64,000 nt of DNA from Flavobacterium chilense (GCF_001602525.1 NZ_LSYT01000010.1:1-64000); one strand, 5' to 3'. Positions 43,027 to 51,580 are shown, counted from the first letter of the stretch. Numbers and translations: made by a program. Notes: generated from the sequence alone by a model not told the origin.

Positions 43027-45033
43027 TTATTTTATTTTAAATCGTAATCCTGCGTAATACATTTGTCCAAAGATTGGAGCATAGGCAACAGAAGCATCAA
43101 AATTAGGACCAAATGGATCTGCTGCTCCTAAGATCGCTTTTTCCTGTCTGTAATTACCAATATTCTCCCCTCCTGCATAAACCTCTAATACCGGAGAAAT
43201 AACTCTTGTTACCTGAACATTCATTACTGCATATGAAGGCGAAAAGTCAGGAAACTGATCTGCAACAGGATTCGACGCCGTGTATGGCAATTGTTGTTTT
43301 CCGGACCAGTTAAAAGTATAATCAAACTTCCATTGTTTACCATTGTTCAAATTCGTTTCATATTCTAAATTTCCTAAGAAACGATGTTTTGCCTGTAACG
43401 GACGCTGAAAATTTCCTCTTAAATAATCCGTTTGAATATCATAATATTTATATGCTGTTCTCAAATTCAGATTATGAATTAACTCATAATTAAACTCTGC
43501 CTGAAAGCTGTTTGCAAATGATTTTCCTTTTAAATTATAGAATAAAACCTCTTGCGGACTTTGCATCAAATCAACCACTGCCTGATTTTGAAAATCGGTA
43601 CGATACACATCAAAACCAACCTCAGCATTTTTATTAAAAAGACGGAATTTTTGAGAAAAACTCACTCCGTAATTCCAGGCTATTTCAGGATTCAATCCAT
43701 AAATTTTTCCTGTATTATCCAGAATCGAAAACGTTCTTGAACTTGCGAAAAGCTGTTGATTTTCGGCAAAAATATTAGCTGATCGTTTTCCTCTTCCTGC
43801 AGAGAAACGGATTACTCCATTTTTCCATGGATTATATCTCATATGAAGACGTGGCGTTACAAAAAAACCTAATCGGTTATGATTATCTACTCTTCCACCT
43901 AAGATCAGACTAAAATTATCCGTATTATCATAAGTATATTCAAAAAATGCCCCAACTGAATTATCAATTCTACTGTAATCATTTACATTCACAAATTCCT
44001 GATACTGATCATAAGTAAAATTCAAACCTGTCGAGAATTTGTGTTTTGTATTATTGATGATTGAATTAAAAATTAAATTCGAATAAAAGCTGTTTTGTCT
44101 GATATCATACAGATTTAAACCAAAATAAGAGTTCTGATTGTGGCTGTTAAAGGCATTTTGAAACCCAATACTCTGATATGGCATATCTTTGAAAACATAT
44201 CCAATTTTTGTTGAAACATCAAAACGTTCCGTATTAATCTCAGATCCCCAATGATTAGTTGTTCCGCGATCAGTATCTTTATCAAAATCAACTTCTCCGG
44301 TTTGTTTTTTATCATTCATATACCTGAAATTGATAAAACTCACCAAACCGCTTTCCGGATTATAATACTGATAACGATTCAGTACGTTAATTTGCTTTCC
44401 TAACGGATTATCCAGAAATCCATCATTATTCATATCATTCTTGGCTACACGGGCATTTCCATGTACAAAAAGACTCGTAGCCCATTTATCAGAAAGTTTT
44501 TTATTGAAATGTGTATTCAATTCAAAACGGGCATCTGTAGAACCATAAGCATTTAAGAAAAACGGAACATCGTTTAAAGGTTTTAAAAGCTCTGTATTTA
44601 TTTGTCCCGAAATACTCTCGTAACCATTTACAACACTCCCCGCACCTTTTGTAATCTGAACACTTTCTATCCATGTTCCGGGTGTAAATGACAATCCGTA
44701 AGCCTGAGAAGCTCCACGAACCGAAGGAAGATTTTCTTCGGTAATCATCAGATAAGGACTTGTTAAACCAAGCATTTTTATTTGCTTAGTACCTGTTAAA
44801 GCATCAGAAAAATTAACATCAATTGAAGGGTTGGTCTCAAAACTTTCAGCCAAATTACAGCAAGCTGCTTTTAATAATTCTTTGCTTGTAATAACAGTTG
44901 TATTGGCAGTTAACGTATAGGATTTTTTTAATCCTTTTTGCTTTTTGGTAATTTTAACTTCCTCTAAATCTTCTTGCGAAAAAACAGAAACCGAAAGCAA
45001 AAACATAACAAAAAGCATTATATTTTTTTGCAT
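43027..45033 (-). CDS. TonB-dependent outer-membrane receptor, probably metal-linked
   Basis: 668 aa, short for the family and lacking a carboxypeptidase-like N-domain. Signal peptide 1-19 (VFSQ). The plug domain contains AACCNLAESFETNPSIDVNF with an unusual Cys pair and YGLSFTPGTWIESVQITKGAGSVVNG. The barrel ends with GLRFKIK. It is flanked by HMA and HYC_CC_PP genes in the same direction, so a metal (copper-like) substrate is plausible; the sequence alone does not prove it. Confidence 0.93.
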   Translation of the reverse strand: MQKNIMLFVMFLLSVSVFSQEDLEEVKITKKQKGLKKSYTLTANTTVITSKELLKAACCNLAESFETNPSIDVNFSDALTGTKQIKMLGLTSPYLMITEENLPSVRGASQAYGLSFTPGTWIESVQITKGAGSVVNGYESISGQINTELLKPLNDVPFFLNAYGSTDARFELNTHFNKKLSDKWATSLFVHGNARVAKNDMNNDGFLDNPLGKQINVLNRYQYYNPESGLVSFINFRYMNDKKQTGEVDFDKDTDRGTTNHWGSEINTERFDVSTKIGYVFKDMPYQSIGFQNAFNSHNQNSYFGLNLYDIRQNSFYSNLIFNSIINNTKHKFSTGLNFTYDQYQEFVNVNDYSRIDNSVGAFFEYTYDNTDNFSLILGGRVDNHNRLGFFVTPRLHMRYNPWKNGVIRFSAGRGKRSANIFAENQQLFASSRTFSILDNTGKIYGLNPEIAWNYGVSFSQKFRLFNKNAEVGFDVYRTDFQNQAVVDLMQSPQEVLFYNLKGKSFANSFQAEFNYELIHNLNLRTAYKYYDIQTDYLRGNFQRPLQAKHRFLGNLEYETNLNNGKQWKFDYTFNWSGKQQLPYTASNPVADQFPDFSPSYAVMNVQVTRVISPVLEVYAGGENIGNYRQEKAILGAADPFGPNFDASVAYAPIFGQMYYAGLRFKIK

Positions 45034-45147
45034 AAAAAATGATTTTAATGTTTATTAGATAAATTGCTTTTGAAAATTTCCAATTGAACAGAAACTAACA
45101 AATAGCAGCATACAAGCCCAAATAAGGCTTGATTCTAAACATTAAAA

Positions 45148-45546
45148 TCAGGAATAAAAAATGTACTGATGATATAACTTAAATAAAGGGGGCGCATTCG
45201 CATCAGAATAATACGAAATGATCTGATTGCTTTTGAAATTTGGAACTGATAAAAAAGCAATAGGTTTATACTCCTGAATTACAGCAGGAAAAGCAAGCTG
45301 AAAAAAGAATATCTTGAAAGTAGCATTATCTGATTTTTTCTCAAAATGAACTACTTTATCTTTACAACAAGATGATTTTTTTTCAGAATCGCCACAACAT
45401 TTCTTTTCAGGAGATGCAGTAGCTGTAGTATTCAATGAAACCGAAGCAATTTCTCCTCCGCAATAATGTACATCAAAAGCAAAGCCTATGTTGGAGACCA
45501 ACAATAGAAACGCTAATAATAATCCTGTACACTTTTTTAATTTCAT
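45148..45546 (-). CDS. HYC_CC_PP family cysteine-rich secreted protein
   Basis: 132 aa. N-terminal signal or membrane segment (about 7-24), then the family hallmark HYCGGEIASVS at 27-37, a Cys-pair region (KKCCGDSEKKSSCCKDK) and DANAPPLFKLYHQYI at the C-terminus with the PP. The family is widespread in Bacteroidota next to TonB receptors and HMA proteins. Function is not established; the Cys/His content suggests metal binding. It is the first gene of the group; a 114-bp gap precedes the receptor gene. Confidence 0.85.
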   Translation of the reverse strand: MKLKKCTGLLLAFLLLVSNIGFAFDVHYCGGEIASVSLNTTATASPEKKCCGDSEKKSSCCKDKVVHFEKKSDNATFKIFFFQLAFPAVIQEYKPIAFLSVPNFKSNQIISYYSDANAPPLFKLYHQYIFYS

Positions 45547-45591
45547 ACTGCAAAACTATTTAAAAGTCTTTAAAAAAAATCTAATAAAATG

Positions 45592-46038
45592 TTATTTTTT
45601 TAAATTTTGCTGCTGGTAATAAAATGCAGGGATAAATAATATGACAAATAGTGGCTGAATAATAAATCGTCGTACATAAAAAAGAAGCCAGTTCCATTCT
45701 GAAAAAGATTCCAGAATTATAAAAAAGACTGCAAAAAGTATAACCGCAAAAACTCCATATAAAAAAACACTAAATTTTAGCATATCGCGATCCCGAAATA
45801 ACGTATAAATAAGTATTAAAGACAAAACACTATTTAATATAAACCGCAACAAAAGACTGCAAAAAAGTTTTAAGCCATCTGTTTGAGGTAATGGCAAATT
45901 TTTAAAATCTAATTCAAAATAAACCAGGAAAGGATCGTAAAAAAGTTTGTTTTCAAAAGTCCTGATAATAGCAAAACACAATACAATTAGAATTGCAACC
46001 AGAATTTTAAATTTATGCTCCAGAATTCTATTTAGCAT
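45592..46038 (-). CDS. Exosortase F system-associated membrane protein
   Basis: 148 aa with about four hydrophobic helices and a pattern (FYDPFLVYFELDFKNLPLPQ) matching the small protein that accompanies exosortase F in Flavobacteriia. It overlaps xrtF by 11 bp. Its role is unknown; it may assist XrtF in the inner membrane. Confidence 0.85.
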   Translation of the reverse strand: MLNRILEHKFKILVAILIVLCFAIIRTFENKLFYDPFLVYFELDFKNLPLPQTDGLKLFCSLLLRFILNSVLSLILIYTLFRDRDMLKFSVFLYGVFAVILFAVFFIILESFSEWNWLLFYVRRFIIQPLFVILFIPAFYYQQQNLKK

Positions 46039-46564
46039 ATTTTGAAAATTTGTTTACCCATATCACCCACAACAGAAATACCAATCCATAAATAACCAAA
46101 GGAAAAAGTGTACCGTGTAAAAAGTGTCCGTTTTGAGGAAAATAAAACATTAAAACGGTCAGCATCGCAATACGTGATACATTTAAGATATAGATAAGCA
46201 AGGTTCCTGACAAAACAAAAATGAATGTTGTTTTACATTTTCCGGAGAAAGCAATTATAAAAGAAATAAACAGAATAATGACACTAATAGCATTACAACC
46301 TTCAACAATTCGGATAATATACTTTTTATTGTACCAAACTTCTAACCAGGAATCCACGGTGCTTTTATAAATTTTAATATCACAATTAAATACATTCATT
46401 AATTGCTCTACATTACGACCAACGATGTTTGTTATTCCATCGACATCATTTGGCCCAAAACTGTCCAGATAAAGTTTGTAAAACAATGTAAGCACAATAT
46501 ATACTCCAAAAAAAGTACTTATAAAAATCAGGAATGGCTTAAACTGGATCAGATATTTTTTCAA
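46028..46564 (-). CDS. xrtF: Exosortase family protein XrtF
   Basis: 178 aa, starting at TTG (46562-46564); no better start exists in frame. Five or so TM helices. The exosortase catalytic set is present: Cys90 in VEGCNAIS, Arg131 in LNVSRIAML and His150 in HFLHGTLFP. Exosortases cleave and transfer proteins carrying C-terminal sorting signals. The XrtF targets are not obvious, and no PEP-CTERM-like protein is encoded nearby. A minus-strand TAAATTTG box lies at 46579-46586, only 14 bp upstream. Confidence 0.9.
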   Translation of the reverse strand: MKKYLIQFKPFLIFISTFFGVYIVLTLFYKLYLDSFGPNDVDGITNIVGRNVEQLMNVFNCDIKIYKSTVDSWLEVWYNKKYIIRIVEGCNAISVIILFISFIIAFSGKCKTTFIFVLSGTLLIYILNVSRIAMLTVLMFYFPQNGHFLHGTLFPLVIYGLVFLLWVIWVNKFSKYAK

Positions 46565-46578
46565 GTGGAATTTTTTTT

Positions 46579-46586
46579 CAAATTTA
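46579..46586 (-). promoter_or_regulatory. -7 box of xrtF
   Basis: TAAATTTG on the minus strand, 14 bp before the TTG start; no -33 TTG seen. Confidence 0.45.
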
Positions 46587-46611
46587 TGTATTTTTTGAGT
46601 TTAGCTTTAAA

Positions 46612-46619
46612 TACTTTTG
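46612..46619 (+). promoter_or_regulatory. -7 box of the GAF/fRMsr gene
   Basis: TACTTTTG, an exact TAnnTTTG match, 17 bp before the ATG. The nearest upstream TTG is only 14 nt away, so the -33 element is doubtful. Confidence 0.5.
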
Positions 46620-46636
46620 TATAAAATTTTCACATT

Positions 46637-47092
46637 ATGACATTTCAGGAATTACAACCAAAAATAACTGCTATAGTAGCTGACACAAAATTAGTTAGAG
46701 ACGAAAAATTATTAGCAATCTGCCAACTATTAAACGAAAATATTGAATATTATAACTGGGTAGGTTTTTATTTTGCCAATCACGAAAACAAAACTTTACA
46801 CTTAGGCCCGTATGTAGGGGCTGAAACGGATCATACTGTTATTCCTTTTGGAAAAGGAATTTGCGGTCAGGTAGCAGAGAGCAATGCTAATTTTGTGGTT
46901 CCGGATGTGGCTGCACAAGACAATTATATTGCCTGCAGTTTTACGGTGAAATCTGAAATTGTTGTTCCGTTATTTGTTGATGGCGTAAATATTGGTCAAA
47001 TCGATATTGACAGTCATGTTATTGACCCATTTACAGAAGCTGATGAAAGATTTTTAGAATTCGTAAATCAGGAAGTTGCTAAATTATTCTAG
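46637..47092 (+). CDS. Free methionine-(R)-sulfoxide reductase (GAF domain)
   Basis: 151 aa single GAF domain of the fRMsr type, which reduces free L-methionine-(R)-S-oxide in the cytosol. Typical sequences: NWVGFYFANHENKTLHLGPYVG, FGKGICGQVAESN with Cys76, and NYIACSFTVKSEIVVPLF with Cys100, matching two of the enzyme's redox cysteines, then IGQIDIDSH. Transcribed alone, divergent from xrtF. Confidence 0.9.
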   Translation: MTFQELQPKITAIVADTKLVRDEKLLAICQLLNENIEYYNWVGFYFANHENKTLHLGPYVGAETDHTVIPFGKGICGQVAESNANFVVPDVAAQDNYIACSFTVKSEIVVPLFVDGVNIGQIDIDSHVIDPFTEADERFLEFVNQEVAKLF

Positions 47093-47125
47093 AATCCCTA
47101 TTTTTAGTATAAAAAATAGACCAGA

Positions 47126-47821
47126 ATGAAAAAAAGCATTTTCACAGCGCTTCTTGCTATAATTTCTACTGGTCTATCAGCACAAATTAACATGGTCTCG
47201 AAAAAGATTTTTCTTGACTCGTTAAATCGTGAAACCACTTCTCCAAACTACAGTTATACCAGAGTAATTACCAATTATTCTCAAAAAAGCACGAGATACG
47301 TTATTACTGATTTCTACAAAAATGGAAGAAAGAAAATGACCGGTGCCACTCTCGACAAGGATATACTGAAAAAAGATGGAGAGTTTATTTGCTATTATAA
47401 AAACGGAGCAAAAGAATCTGTTATAGAGTATTCTGAAGATCATAAATCAGGCAAAGAAATTAATTGGTACGAGAATCAAAGCAAAAAGTCCGAGAAACAA
47501 AATCTCTGGGATCCTAAAACAAAGAAATCTCAAACTTTGATTCTTAATTGCTGGAATGAAGATAAAACACAAACTGTAACCGACGGAAATGGAGAATATG
47601 AGGAAACGGAACAGTTTGTAACTCAAAAAGGAGAGATTAAAAATGGTCTAAAACAAGGTCTCTGGATTGGAAATGATAAACTTCGCAAAACCACATTTAA
47701 CGACAATTACGATAAAGGAATTCTAATTTCGGGAATTAGTATAGACGAAAACAATGTAAAATATTCCTATGCTTCTTTAAGTGAGAAGCAGAACCCAAAA
47801 AAGGTTTTTAGATCAAAGTGA
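47126..47821 (+). CDS. Secreted protein with YwqK/MORN-like repeats
   Basis: 231 aa. Signal peptide 1-19 (ending LSAQ). The body has YwqK-like strands (KKDGEFICYYKNGAKESVIEY, HKSGKEINWYENQSKKSE, KGEIKNGLKQGLWIGN). It closely parallels the N-terminal two thirds of the next gene product (same DSIxRE start, same two repeats, same GNGEYEE / GNGFFEE segment) but stops where the TonB C-terminal domain begins in that protein. It is therefore a tandem paralogue lacking the TonB domain. Function unknown. Confidence 0.75.
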   Translation: MKKSIFTALLAIISTGLSAQINMVSKKIFLDSLNRETTSPNYSYTRVITNYSQKSTRYVITDFYKNGRKKMTGATLDKDILKKDGEFICYYKNGAKESVIEYSEDHKSGKEINWYENQSKKSEKQNLWDPKTKKSQTLILNCWNEDKTQTVTDGNGEYEETEQFVTQKGEIKNGLKQGLWIGNDKLRKTTFNDNYDKGILISGISIDENNVKYSYASLSEKQNPKKVFRSK

Positions 47822-47869
47822 ACCTATAACCACCGCAATTTTAGAAATACTATTTAGTACAAACAATCA

Positions 47870-48811
47870 ATGAAAAAAACTCTATATTTCCTGGTAGCAT
47901 TGTTTCCAATGTTCCTTTTTTCGCAAAACGCATCAGACAAAGTCGTCTATTTTGATTCGATTGGAAAAGATGCTTCAAAAGAAAACCATAACTCTTATAG
48001 AATTATAAAAGATTATTACACTGAAAAAGATTTATATCAAATTAAAGATTACTATAAGTCAGGTGTATTAAAAATGGAAGGAAATTCTAAAACTAAAGAC
48101 GGATTTTCTAAAGAAGGCAAATATGTTTACTATTATGAGAATAGAAATAAAAAAAGAGAAGAAAACTATATCAAATCAAGATTAAACGGAAGTTTTTTAG
48201 AATGGTATGAAAATGGTAATCCTAAATTAATTGGAGAATATTTTGAATCTGAAAACGGATTTAGTTCAGATATGAAAATTGATGACTTTTGGAACTCCAA
48301 AAATGAGCATACAGTCAAAAATGGAAACGGTTTTTTTGAAGAAGATCGTGAAAAATTTTCAACAAAAGGAAATTTAAGAAATGGACTTAAAGATGGAGAA
48401 TGGAAAGACATTAATAAGATTACAAAATATCAATACATTGAAATCTATAGCAAAGGAAAGTTCGTTTCCGGAAGAACCATTAATCCCAATGGAATAGAAA
48501 ATCAATACGATGCCCTGGAGACAAAACCATTACCTCAAAAAGGGATACCTGATTTCTATAAATTCATTGGAGCTAATTTTGTAAAAACAAAAGAAGCTGT
48601 CGCCAATAAAATATCCGGAAAACTAATTGTGCGGTTTGTGATTGAAAAGGATGGTAAAATTGTTGAACCAAAAATCCTTAAATCATTAGGATATGGTCTG
48701 GACGAAGAAGCTATTAGAGTAATTACAAGCTATGAAAACTGGATTCCGGCAAAACAAAGAGGTATACCTGTCAGAGTTCAGTACACTATACCTTTAACGA
48801 TAACAAATTAA
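47870..48811 (+). CDS. YwqK/MORN-repeat protein with TonB C-terminal domain
   Basis: 313 aa. Signal peptide 1-19 (FLFSQ). YwqK-like repeats occupy about 60-200 (KEGKYVYYYENRNKKREENY, LNGSFLEWYENGNPKLIGEY, LRNGLKDGEWKDI). The last 90 or so residues are a TonB C-terminal domain (SGKLIVRFVIEKDGKIVEPK, LGYGLDEEAIRVI, GIPVRVQYTIPLTI). There is no N-terminal TM anchor plus Pro-rich linker as in classical TonB, so it may be a periplasmic protein using the domain for another contact. Tandem paralogue of the gene just upstream. Confidence 0.85.
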   Translation: MKKTLYFLVALFPMFLFSQNASDKVVYFDSIGKDASKENHNSYRIIKDYYTEKDLYQIKDYYKSGVLKMEGNSKTKDGFSKEGKYVYYYENRNKKREENYIKSRLNGSFLEWYENGNPKLIGEYFESENGFSSDMKIDDFWNSKNEHTVKNGNGFFEEDREKFSTKGNLRNGLKDGEWKDINKITKYQYIEIYSKGKFVSGRTINPNGIENQYDALETKPLPQKGIPDFYKFIGANFVKTKEAVANKISGKLIVRFVIEKDGKIVEPKILKSLGYGLDEEAIRVITSYENWIPAKQRGIPVRVQYTIPLTITN

Positions 48812-48885
48812 CATAACAACAATGAGATATAGATTACTCAAATAACATAAATCAATACCCTATGTTAAGATTCTTTTATTTTTGT

Positions 48886-48916
48886 TTGATTCTTTTGTTT
48901 TTTTAATCTAATTTTG
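48886..48916 (+). promoter_or_regulatory. Bacteroidota-type promoter of rpsO
   Basis: TTG (48886-48888), a 20-nt spacer, TAATTTTG (48909-48916). This leaves a leader of roughly 50 nt before rpsO. Confidence 0.7.
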
Positions 48917-48933
48917 CACCCGTCTTACAAAGG

Positions 48934-48960
48934 ATGTATGACATACATAAAAATCATTAA
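48934..48960 (+). promoter_or_regulatory. Palindrome and 8-codon micro-ORF in the rpsO leader
   Basis: ATGTATG A CATACAT (48934-48948) is a perfect palindrome with one central base. Read from its first ATG it encodes MYDIHKNH and stops at 48960, 11 bp before the rpsO start. It lies inside the predicted transcript and is a candidate control site, for instance for S15 autoregulation. No such site is established here. Confidence 0.5.
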
Positions 48961-48971
48961 ATAATATTGGA

Positions 48972-49238
48972 ATGTATTTAACTAAAGAAAAGAAAGAAGA
49001 GATTTTCGCACAACACGGTGGTGCAACAAACACTGGAAGCGCAGAAGGTCAGATTGCATTGTTCACTTACAGAATTTCACACTTAACTGAACACTTGAAA
49101 AAAAATCGTCACGATTACAACACTGAGCGTTCACTTGTACTATTAGTAGGTAAAAGAAGAGCTTTGTTGGATTACTTGAAAAAGAAAGAGATCAACAGAT
49201 ATCGTGAGATTATCAAAGTATTGAATATCAGAAAATAA
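48972..49238 (+). CDS. rpsO: 30S ribosomal protein S15
   Basis: 88 aa, normal length. It binds 16S rRNA in the platform. The S15 signature is clear: GSAEGQIALFTYRISHLTEHLKKN-type region (HLTEHLKKNRHDYNTERSL) and VGKRRALLDYLKK. As in most bacteria it lies upstream of pnp. It is separated from pnp by a hairpin terminator and a structured leader. Confidence 0.98.
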   Translation: MYLTKEKKEEIFAQHGGATNTGSAEGQIALFTYRISHLTEHLKKNRHDYNTERSLVLLVGKRRALLDYLKKKEINRYREIIKVLNIRK

Positions 49239-49250
49239 TCAATATAGAAA

Positions 49251-49275
49251 AGAGGTGCGAGAGTGCCTCTTTTTG
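49251..49275 (+). terminator. Putative (possibly leaky) terminator between rpsO and pnp
   Basis: AGAGG (49251-49255) / CCTCT (49266-49270) with a weakly paired interior, then TTTTTG. The 5-bp core is short, so read-through into pnp is likely. Confidence 0.6.
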
Positions 49276-49310
49276 TTTTTACATTACAAGCATTTTATAA
49301 GAAAAAAAGT

Positions 49311-49389
49311 TTGGTTTTTCATTGGGTTTTAGAAACAACAACTACACACACAACAACTACAACACAACTAAAACCCATTGTATAACCAA
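49311..49389 (+). promoter_or_regulatory. Long hairpin with G-free loop in the pnp leader
   Basis: TGGGTTTTAG (49323-49332) pairs perfectly with CTAAAACCCA (49368-49377). An outer TTGGT (49311-49315) / ACCAA (49385-49389) extends it. The 35-nt loop is made of A and C with two T and no G. The structure ends 12 bp before the pnp start codon. PNPase genes are autoregulated through leader hairpins in enterobacteria; a similar role here is inference. Confidence 0.65.
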
Positions 49390-49401
49390 TAAGGAAAAAT
49401 T

Positions 49402-51546
49402 ATGATTCCACAATTATTTGTAGAAAAGATCGATTTAGGTGATGGCAGAAGCATCACAATCGAGACAGGGCGTTTAGCAAAACAAGCTGACGGTTCTGTA
49501 GTAGTAAGAATGGGAGACACGATGATACTTGCGACAGCAGTTTCAGCCCGTACCTCCAACCCAGGCGTTGATTTTTTACCATTAACAGTAGATTATCGCG
49601 AAAAGTTTGCAGCAGCTGGTCGTTTCCCGGGAGGTTTCTTTAAAAGAGAAGCACGTCCAAGCGACAGTGAAGTATTAACAATGAGATTAGTTGACCGTGT
49701 TTTACGTCCGCTTTTCCCAGACGATTACCATGCTGAAACACAAGTTATGATTCAATTAATGTCTCATGACGAAAAAGTTATGCCGGATGCATTAGCAGGT
49801 TTAGCTGCATCTGCCGCATTAGCAGTTTCAGATATTCCGTTTTATAACTTAATTTCTGAAGTACGTGTTGCACGTATCGACGGAAAATTTGTTATCAATC
49901 CAAGCAGAGAAGATTTAGAAAAATCTGATATCGATATGATGATTGGTGCTTCTATGGATTCTGTTGCAATGGTTGAAGGAGAGATGAAAGAAATTTCAGA
50001 AGCAGAAATGGTAGAAGCCATTAAATTTGCTCACGAAGCTATAAAAGTTCAAATTGTTGCTCAACAAAAATTAAGAGCAGCTGTTGGTTCTCCAGAATAC
50101 AGAACTTACGAAGGTGAAATTGAAGACGAAGCTGTTTACGCTAAAGTAAAAGCTGCCGCTTACGATAAATGCTACACTATTGCACAGGAAGCTTCTGGAA
50201 AAAGCGAAAGAGGCGAAAAATTTGCAGCTGTTAAAGAAGAAGCGAAAGCCTTATTTACAGAAGAAGAATATGCTGAAAACGCTGATTTAGCTGGTTTAGT
50301 TGGAAAATATTTCTACAAAACAAACAAAGAAGCTGTTCGTAATGTAATTCTTGAAAAAGGAATTCGTTTAGACGGAAGAAAGACTACAGAGATCAGACCA
50401 ATCTGGTGTGAAACTGATTACTTACCAAGAGTTCACGGTTCTTCTTTATTTACACGTGGAGAAACTCAAGCTTTGGCAACTGTAACTTTAGGAACTTCCA
50501 GAGAAGCAAACCAAATCGATTCTCCATCTGAACAAGGTGAAGAGAAATTCTACTTACACTATAACTTCCCTCCTTTCTCAACTGGTGAAGCAAAACCACT
50601 AAGAGGAACTTCAAGAAGAGAAGTTGGTCACGGTAACTTAGCTCAAAGAGCCTTAAAAAATATGATTCCTGCAGATTGTCCTTATACAATTCGTGTTGTT
50701 TCTGAGGTTTTAGAATCTAACGGTTCTTCTTCTATGGCAACTGTTTGTGCCGGAACAATGGCTTTGATGGATGCTGGAGTTCAAATGGTAAAACCAGTTT
50801 CTGGAATTGCTATGGGATTGATTACTGACGGAGAGAAATTTGCTGTATTGTCAGACATTTTAGGTGATGAAGATCACTTAGGAGACATGGACTTTAAAGT
50901 AACCGGAACTGCTGATGGTATCACAGCTTGTCAAATGGACATCAAAATTGATGGTTTACGTTATGACATTATGGAGCAGGCTTTAGGTCAGGCACGTGAT
51001 GGACGTTTACACATTTTAGGTAAATTAACTGAAACGATTGCAACTCCAAGAGCTGACGTAAAAGCGCATGCACCAAAAATCATTACCAGAACTATTCCTG
51101 GAAACTTTATTGGAGCATTAATCGGACCTGGAGGAAAAGTAATTCAGGAATTACAAAAAGCTACCGGAACTACTATTGTAATCAACGAAGTTGACGAGCA
51201 AGGTGTTATCGAAATCTTAGGTACAGATCCTGCTGGAATTGAAGCAGTATTAGCAAAAATTGCTTCTATTACTTTCAAACCACAATTAGGAGAAGCATAC
51301 GAAGTAAAAGTGATCAAAATGCTAGATTTTGGAGCTGTTGTTGAGTATACTGCTGCACCAGGAAATGAAGTACTACTTCACGTATCTGAGTTAGCTTGGG
51401 AACGTACCGAAAATGTTGCCGATGTAGTTAAAATGGGAGACGTTTTCCAAGTGAAATACTTAGGAGTTGACCCTAAAACTAAAAAAGAAAAAGTGTCTAA
51501 AAAAGCACTAGTTCCAAGACCTCCACGCGAGGAGAAAAAAGAGTAA
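49402..51546 (+). CDS. pnp: Polyribonucleotide nucleotidyltransferase (PNPase)
   Basis: 714 aa, standard. It degrades RNA 3' to 5' using phosphate. Domains in order: RNase PH 1 (about 10-225, FPGGFFKREARPSDSEVL), helical linker, RNase PH 2 (about 320-545, with EQGEEKFYLHYNFPPFSTGE and the catalytic DILGDEDHLGDMDFKV), KH (about 565-620, IGPGGKVIQELQKATGT) and S1 (about 630-700, LLHVSELAWERTENV). A short Lys-rich tail follows. Strong terminator downstream. Confidence 0.98.
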   Translation: MIPQLFVEKIDLGDGRSITIETGRLAKQADGSVVVRMGDTMILATAVSARTSNPGVDFLPLTVDYREKFAAAGRFPGGFFKREARPSDSEVLTMRLVDRVLRPLFPDDYHAETQVMIQLMSHDEKVMPDALAGLAASAALAVSDIPFYNLISEVRVARIDGKFVINPSREDLEKSDIDMMIGASMDSVAMVEGEMKEISEAEMVEAIKFAHEAIKVQIVAQQKLRAAVGSPEYRTYEGEIEDEAVYAKVKAAAYDKCYTIAQEASGKSERGEKFAAVKEEAKALFTEEEYAENADLAGLVGKYFYKTNKEAVRNVILEKGIRLDGRKTTEIRPIWCETDYLPRVHGSSLFTRGETQALATVTLGTSREANQIDSPSEQGEEKFYLHYNFPPFSTGEAKPLRGTSRREVGHGNLAQRALKNMIPADCPYTIRVVSEVLESNGSSSMATVCAGTMALMDAGVQMVKPVSGIAMGLITDGEKFAVLSDILGDEDHLGDMDFKVTGTADGITACQMDIKIDGLRYDIMEQALGQARDGRLHILGKLTETIATPRADVKAHAPKIITRTIPGNFIGALIGPGGKVIQELQKATGTTIVINEVDEQGVIEILGTDPAGIEAVLAKIASITFKPQLGEAYEVKVIKMLDFGAVVEYTAAPGNEVLLHVSELAWERTENVADVVKMGDVFQVKYLGVDPKTKKEKVSKKALVPRPPREEKKE

Positions 51547-51580
51547 TCAGATCTTAGTTTACTAAAGGTTTATTCATAGA

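Noticed and set aside
47870..48811. Annotation as the classical energy-transducing TonB
   Set aside because: It has a cleavable signal peptide and YwqK repeats in place of a membrane anchor and Pro-rich linker, so only the C-terminal domain is TonB-like.
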